From: Methanobacterium sp. Maddingley MBC34
Lineage (GTDB): Archaea > Methanobacteriota > Methanobacteria > Methanobacteriales > Methanobacteriaceae
NCBI GenBank assembly: GCA_000309865.1
Contig: AMGN01000027.1
Location: forward strand, 1 to 64,000
Length of the DNA stretch: 64,000 nucleotides
Direction: 5' to 3'
The notes under the pieces are model-generated. The model was given only the letters and a program-made list of their open reading frames with translations. It was not told the origin of the DNA and searched no databases. This document shows positions 62,187 through 64,000 of the stretch, piece by piece. Position 1 is the stretch's first letter. The number at the start of each line of letters is the position of its first letter. The position numbers and the translations under genes were made by a program.

Positions 62187-63278
62187 TTATTCTCTTTTAG
62201 CTACTAAAGCCCCACCCAAAACCATTAAAATAGCAAATATTAAGCCAAATATAGGAATAGCTGTAGTTTGCATGCCAATAGTTCCTGCGGCTGATACGTT
62301 AGTAGCTCCAAAACTTACAGTTGGCGTTGGGAATGGTATGAAATGGGTTTGTCCATCGGTTCCATTATAACTGACTCCGGATCCTGCTGCATTGGTAGCT
62401 AGAACTCCTGATTGTGAGGAGCGAATATTAAAAGATGCAGTCCATTTTTGTCCGCTGGATAACGAACCCACATTCCATTTCAGTGTGGTTGTTCCGTCAG
62501 GATTGGTAACTGTACTGTCTGGAACAGGAGTAGGGTTACCAACTAAGCTAATGTAACTGGGCAGTATATCCGTTACCAAAACATCGGTGACTGTTTGTTT
62601 GATTTGTTGGTAAATTTCATCGAATATTGGGTCTAACGCACTGGCGTCTGCAGCAAAGAAATATTTACCACCAGTTTCAGTTGCCATTTGTTGTAATACT
62701 GTGGGTTGAACACCACTACCTAATCCAATGGTGTAAACTTTGTAACCTTTGGTTTTTGCATCATTAACTTCAGCAGTGGGGTAACTAGCCGCTCCATCAC
62801 TGAGGAATATGATATTTTTTGAATTCAATGGTATAGTGCTGGCATCTAATAATTTATTTGCTTCACCTAATCCAACTGAAAAATCTGTTCCGCCTGATGC
62901 AACTCCTGCGTCGATAGTTGTTTTAACTAAGCTGAAATCATTGGTAAGAGCTTGAGATTCCTTTACAGAACTAGCCCAATTTACCACTCCGGCCTGATCC
63001 TTAGTTGGATCCATTTTGTCCACAAAGTTTTTAGATGCAGTCTTTCGAAGGTCATTAGGATCCTCCCATGACATACTACCAGAACTATCAATGGAAAATA
63101 CAACATCAGCACCATTAGTAGTTGTTGATGATGGACCGTTTACAGTTAAAACCACATTTGCTGTGTCGGTACCTGTTTTGGTAACTGTTTTGTCAACAGT
63201 TACATCTGCAGCTGCTACCGGTCCACAGATCATAAGTGCAACAAGAAAAGTTACCATTAAAATTGTTGGTGTTTTCAA
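62187..63278 (-). CDS. Exported von Willebrand factor A-domain surface protein
   Basis: 363 residues. An N-terminal signal peptide (about 1-24, ending AAADV), a beta domain, a vWA domain with the metal-binding site DSSGS (VVFSIDSSGSMS, about residue 60) and downstream GGTDFS, then a beta-sandwich/DUF11-like stalk and a C-terminal membrane helix (FGLIFAILMVLGGALVAKRE) preceded by an IGMQTTAIP stretch, the usual cell-surface anchor of Methanobacterium adhesin-like proteins. TTG 63278 follows AAAGGAGGTG with a 6-base spacing; the GTG at 63287 is part of that RBS. Probably an adhesin or matrix protein. Confidence 0.87.
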   Translation of the reverse strand: MKTPTILMVTFLVALMICGPVAAADVTVDKTVTKTGTDTANVVLTVNGPSSTTTNGADVVFSIDSSGSMSWEDPNDLRKTASKNFVDKMDPTKDQAGVVNWASSVKESQALTNDFSLVKTTIDAGVASGGTDFSVGLGEANKLLDASTIPLNSKNIIFLSDGAASYPTAEVNDAKTKGYKVYTIGLGSGVQPTVLQQMATETGGKYFFAADASALDPIFDEIYQQIKQTVTDVLVTDILPSYISLVGNPTPVPDSTVTNPDGTTTLKWNVGSLSSGQKWTASFNIRSSQSGVLATNAAGSGVSYNGTDGQTHFIPFPTPTVSFGATNVSAAGTIGMQTTAIPIFGLIFAILMVLGGALVAKRE

Positions 63279-63843
63279 GATTTTCACCTCCTTTGTACTT
63301 TAACATAGTTCTAAAGAACTGAAACCATGTTTTGGCACTGACAGAGTGAAATGAAAAAAAATATGAGAATATTTGAATGATCACTGCCACCCATTGTTCC
63401 CCCCGAACATGTTTATAATTATATTATAATACATTATGAGTAATATATTTTTTGTAAAGGGATATATTGTGCAAGATACTCAAAATTTCTTAATTAATTA
63501 AATAAAGGATATAATCTTAAAAACAAGGGAATTAACATTATTTATTTTTAATTAAACACTTATAAAACCGTGTAATTTTATTAAAAGTTATTAATACTTT
63601 CAATAATCACCAACAGACATTAGTTGAATAGGTACAAATTTGAAGGTACAAATTTGATTTATCAAAAAAGAAATTTGATTTCAGAAAAGAGATTATTGCA
63701 AAATTACATAATTACGTAAGATTATAAATTATATTAATTAATTCAAATTCAATTATTATCCCTTCAAATTTGATCCCATTCAATTATTACCCCAAAAGTA
63801 ACAGATGAGATAAGATAAATCCCTTAAAATATCATGAGGATCT
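63279..63843. other. Intergenic region between the vWA gene and the last gene
   Basis: 565 bases between divergent genes, very AT-rich, with simple direct repeats such as GGTACAAATTTGA (about 63630-63655). No gene, tRNA or defined structure recognised. Confidence 0.5.
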
Positions 63844-64000
63844 ATGAAAAGATACCTGGCTTTGGCAGCCATCACCATTGTTATGGTTCTGGCAATTGTG
63901 ACTAGCCTTAACTTAATTCCCATATCCACAATACCTCTTGATTCTGTGGAAGTTAAAGAATATCAGGGAGATAAACTCTCTTCTGTAAATGATTTCCGTG
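63844..64000 (+). CDS. Exported or membrane-anchored protein, N-terminal fragment
   Basis: The gene runs off the window end. The first 52 residues are visible: MKRYLALAAITIVMVLAIV (signal anchor), then TSLNLIPISTIPLDSVEVKEYQGDKLSSV. GAGGA lies just before ATG 63844. The start resembles exported molybdopterin-oxidoreductase-like proteins of Methanobacterium, but too little is seen to name it. Confidence 0.6.
   Translation, partial: MKRYLALAAITIVMVLAIVTSLNLIPISTIPLDSVEVKEYQGDKLSSVNDFR

Overview
The window looks like chromosome of a mesophilic Methanobacterium-type methanogen (Methanobacteriales). Supporting signs are the heterodisulfide reductase genes, a MurT/GatD pair of the kind tied to pseudomurein synthesis, class III (QxSxE) pilins with an EppA-like prepilin peptidase, methanogen-type response regulators, AT-rich spacers with archaeal TATA boxes, GGTG/GGAGG ribosome binding sites, and frequent TTG/GTG starts. 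No rRNA, CRISPR array, transposase or phage region was seen. The two tRNAs read as Cys(GCA) and Thr(CGU).

Layout. 1-11.4 kb: a sulfur/cysteine and electron-transfer region with a flavin-binding pyridoxamine-oxidase-like protein, tRNA-Cys, cysS, a wrecked GMC oxidoreductase, hdrC-hdrB, an HdrA fused to an MvhD-like domain, the remains of an ABC substrate-binding protein, two NifX-like proteins (one frameshifted), cysK, cysE and an HTH regulator with a cysteine-rich tail. 11.8-21.0 kb: asnB, a GatC-like gene, an ACT-domain protein, homoserine dehydrogenase, apgM, murT, gatD and pyrG. 21.0-33.7 kb: a surface/pilus region (EppA-like peptidase, class III pilins, and a leftward operon of large pilin-like proteins) interrupted by a CoA-biosynthesis block and dph6. 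33.8-45.7 kb: M42 peptidase, KaiC-like ATPase, a response regulator, uvrC, a DUF169 protein and uvrBA. 45.7-51.7 kb: a C39-like peptidase fragment, a membrane protein and a four-gene two-component cluster. 52.1-64 kb: DUF2121 protein, a frameshifted metallo-beta-lactamase-fold gene, tRNA-Thr, zinc-ribbon proteins, aroC, a MagIII-like glycosylase, hemB, a CitG-like gene, pheS, a vWA surface protein and the start of one more exported protein.

Most interesting system: a 14-bp palindrome WTAACWATWGTTAW occurs six times, all in the first 9 kb, and every copy lies at a promoter. The promoters are those of the pyridoxamine-oxidase-like gene, tRNA-Cys (followed by cysS), the decayed ABC substrate-binding gene, and cysK (three copies, followed by cysE). 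I read this as a cysteine/sulfur regulon that appears to include a tRNA gene. The HTH protein just after cysE is the obvious candidate regulator, but this is inference.

Other notable points: the HdrA-linked MvhD-like domain has lost all its cysteines and the second CCG motif of HdrB has lost one; three large pilin-like proteins share a K/R-G-Y N-terminal motif instead of the class III K-G-Q; a perfect 23-bp LexA/SOS-like palindrome sits at the uvrBA promoter; and several genes are broken by frameshifts (GMC oxidoreductase, ABC binding protein, NifX-like, metallo-beta-lactamase fold). Whether the single-base shifts are real or sequencing errors cannot be decided from the sequence alone.
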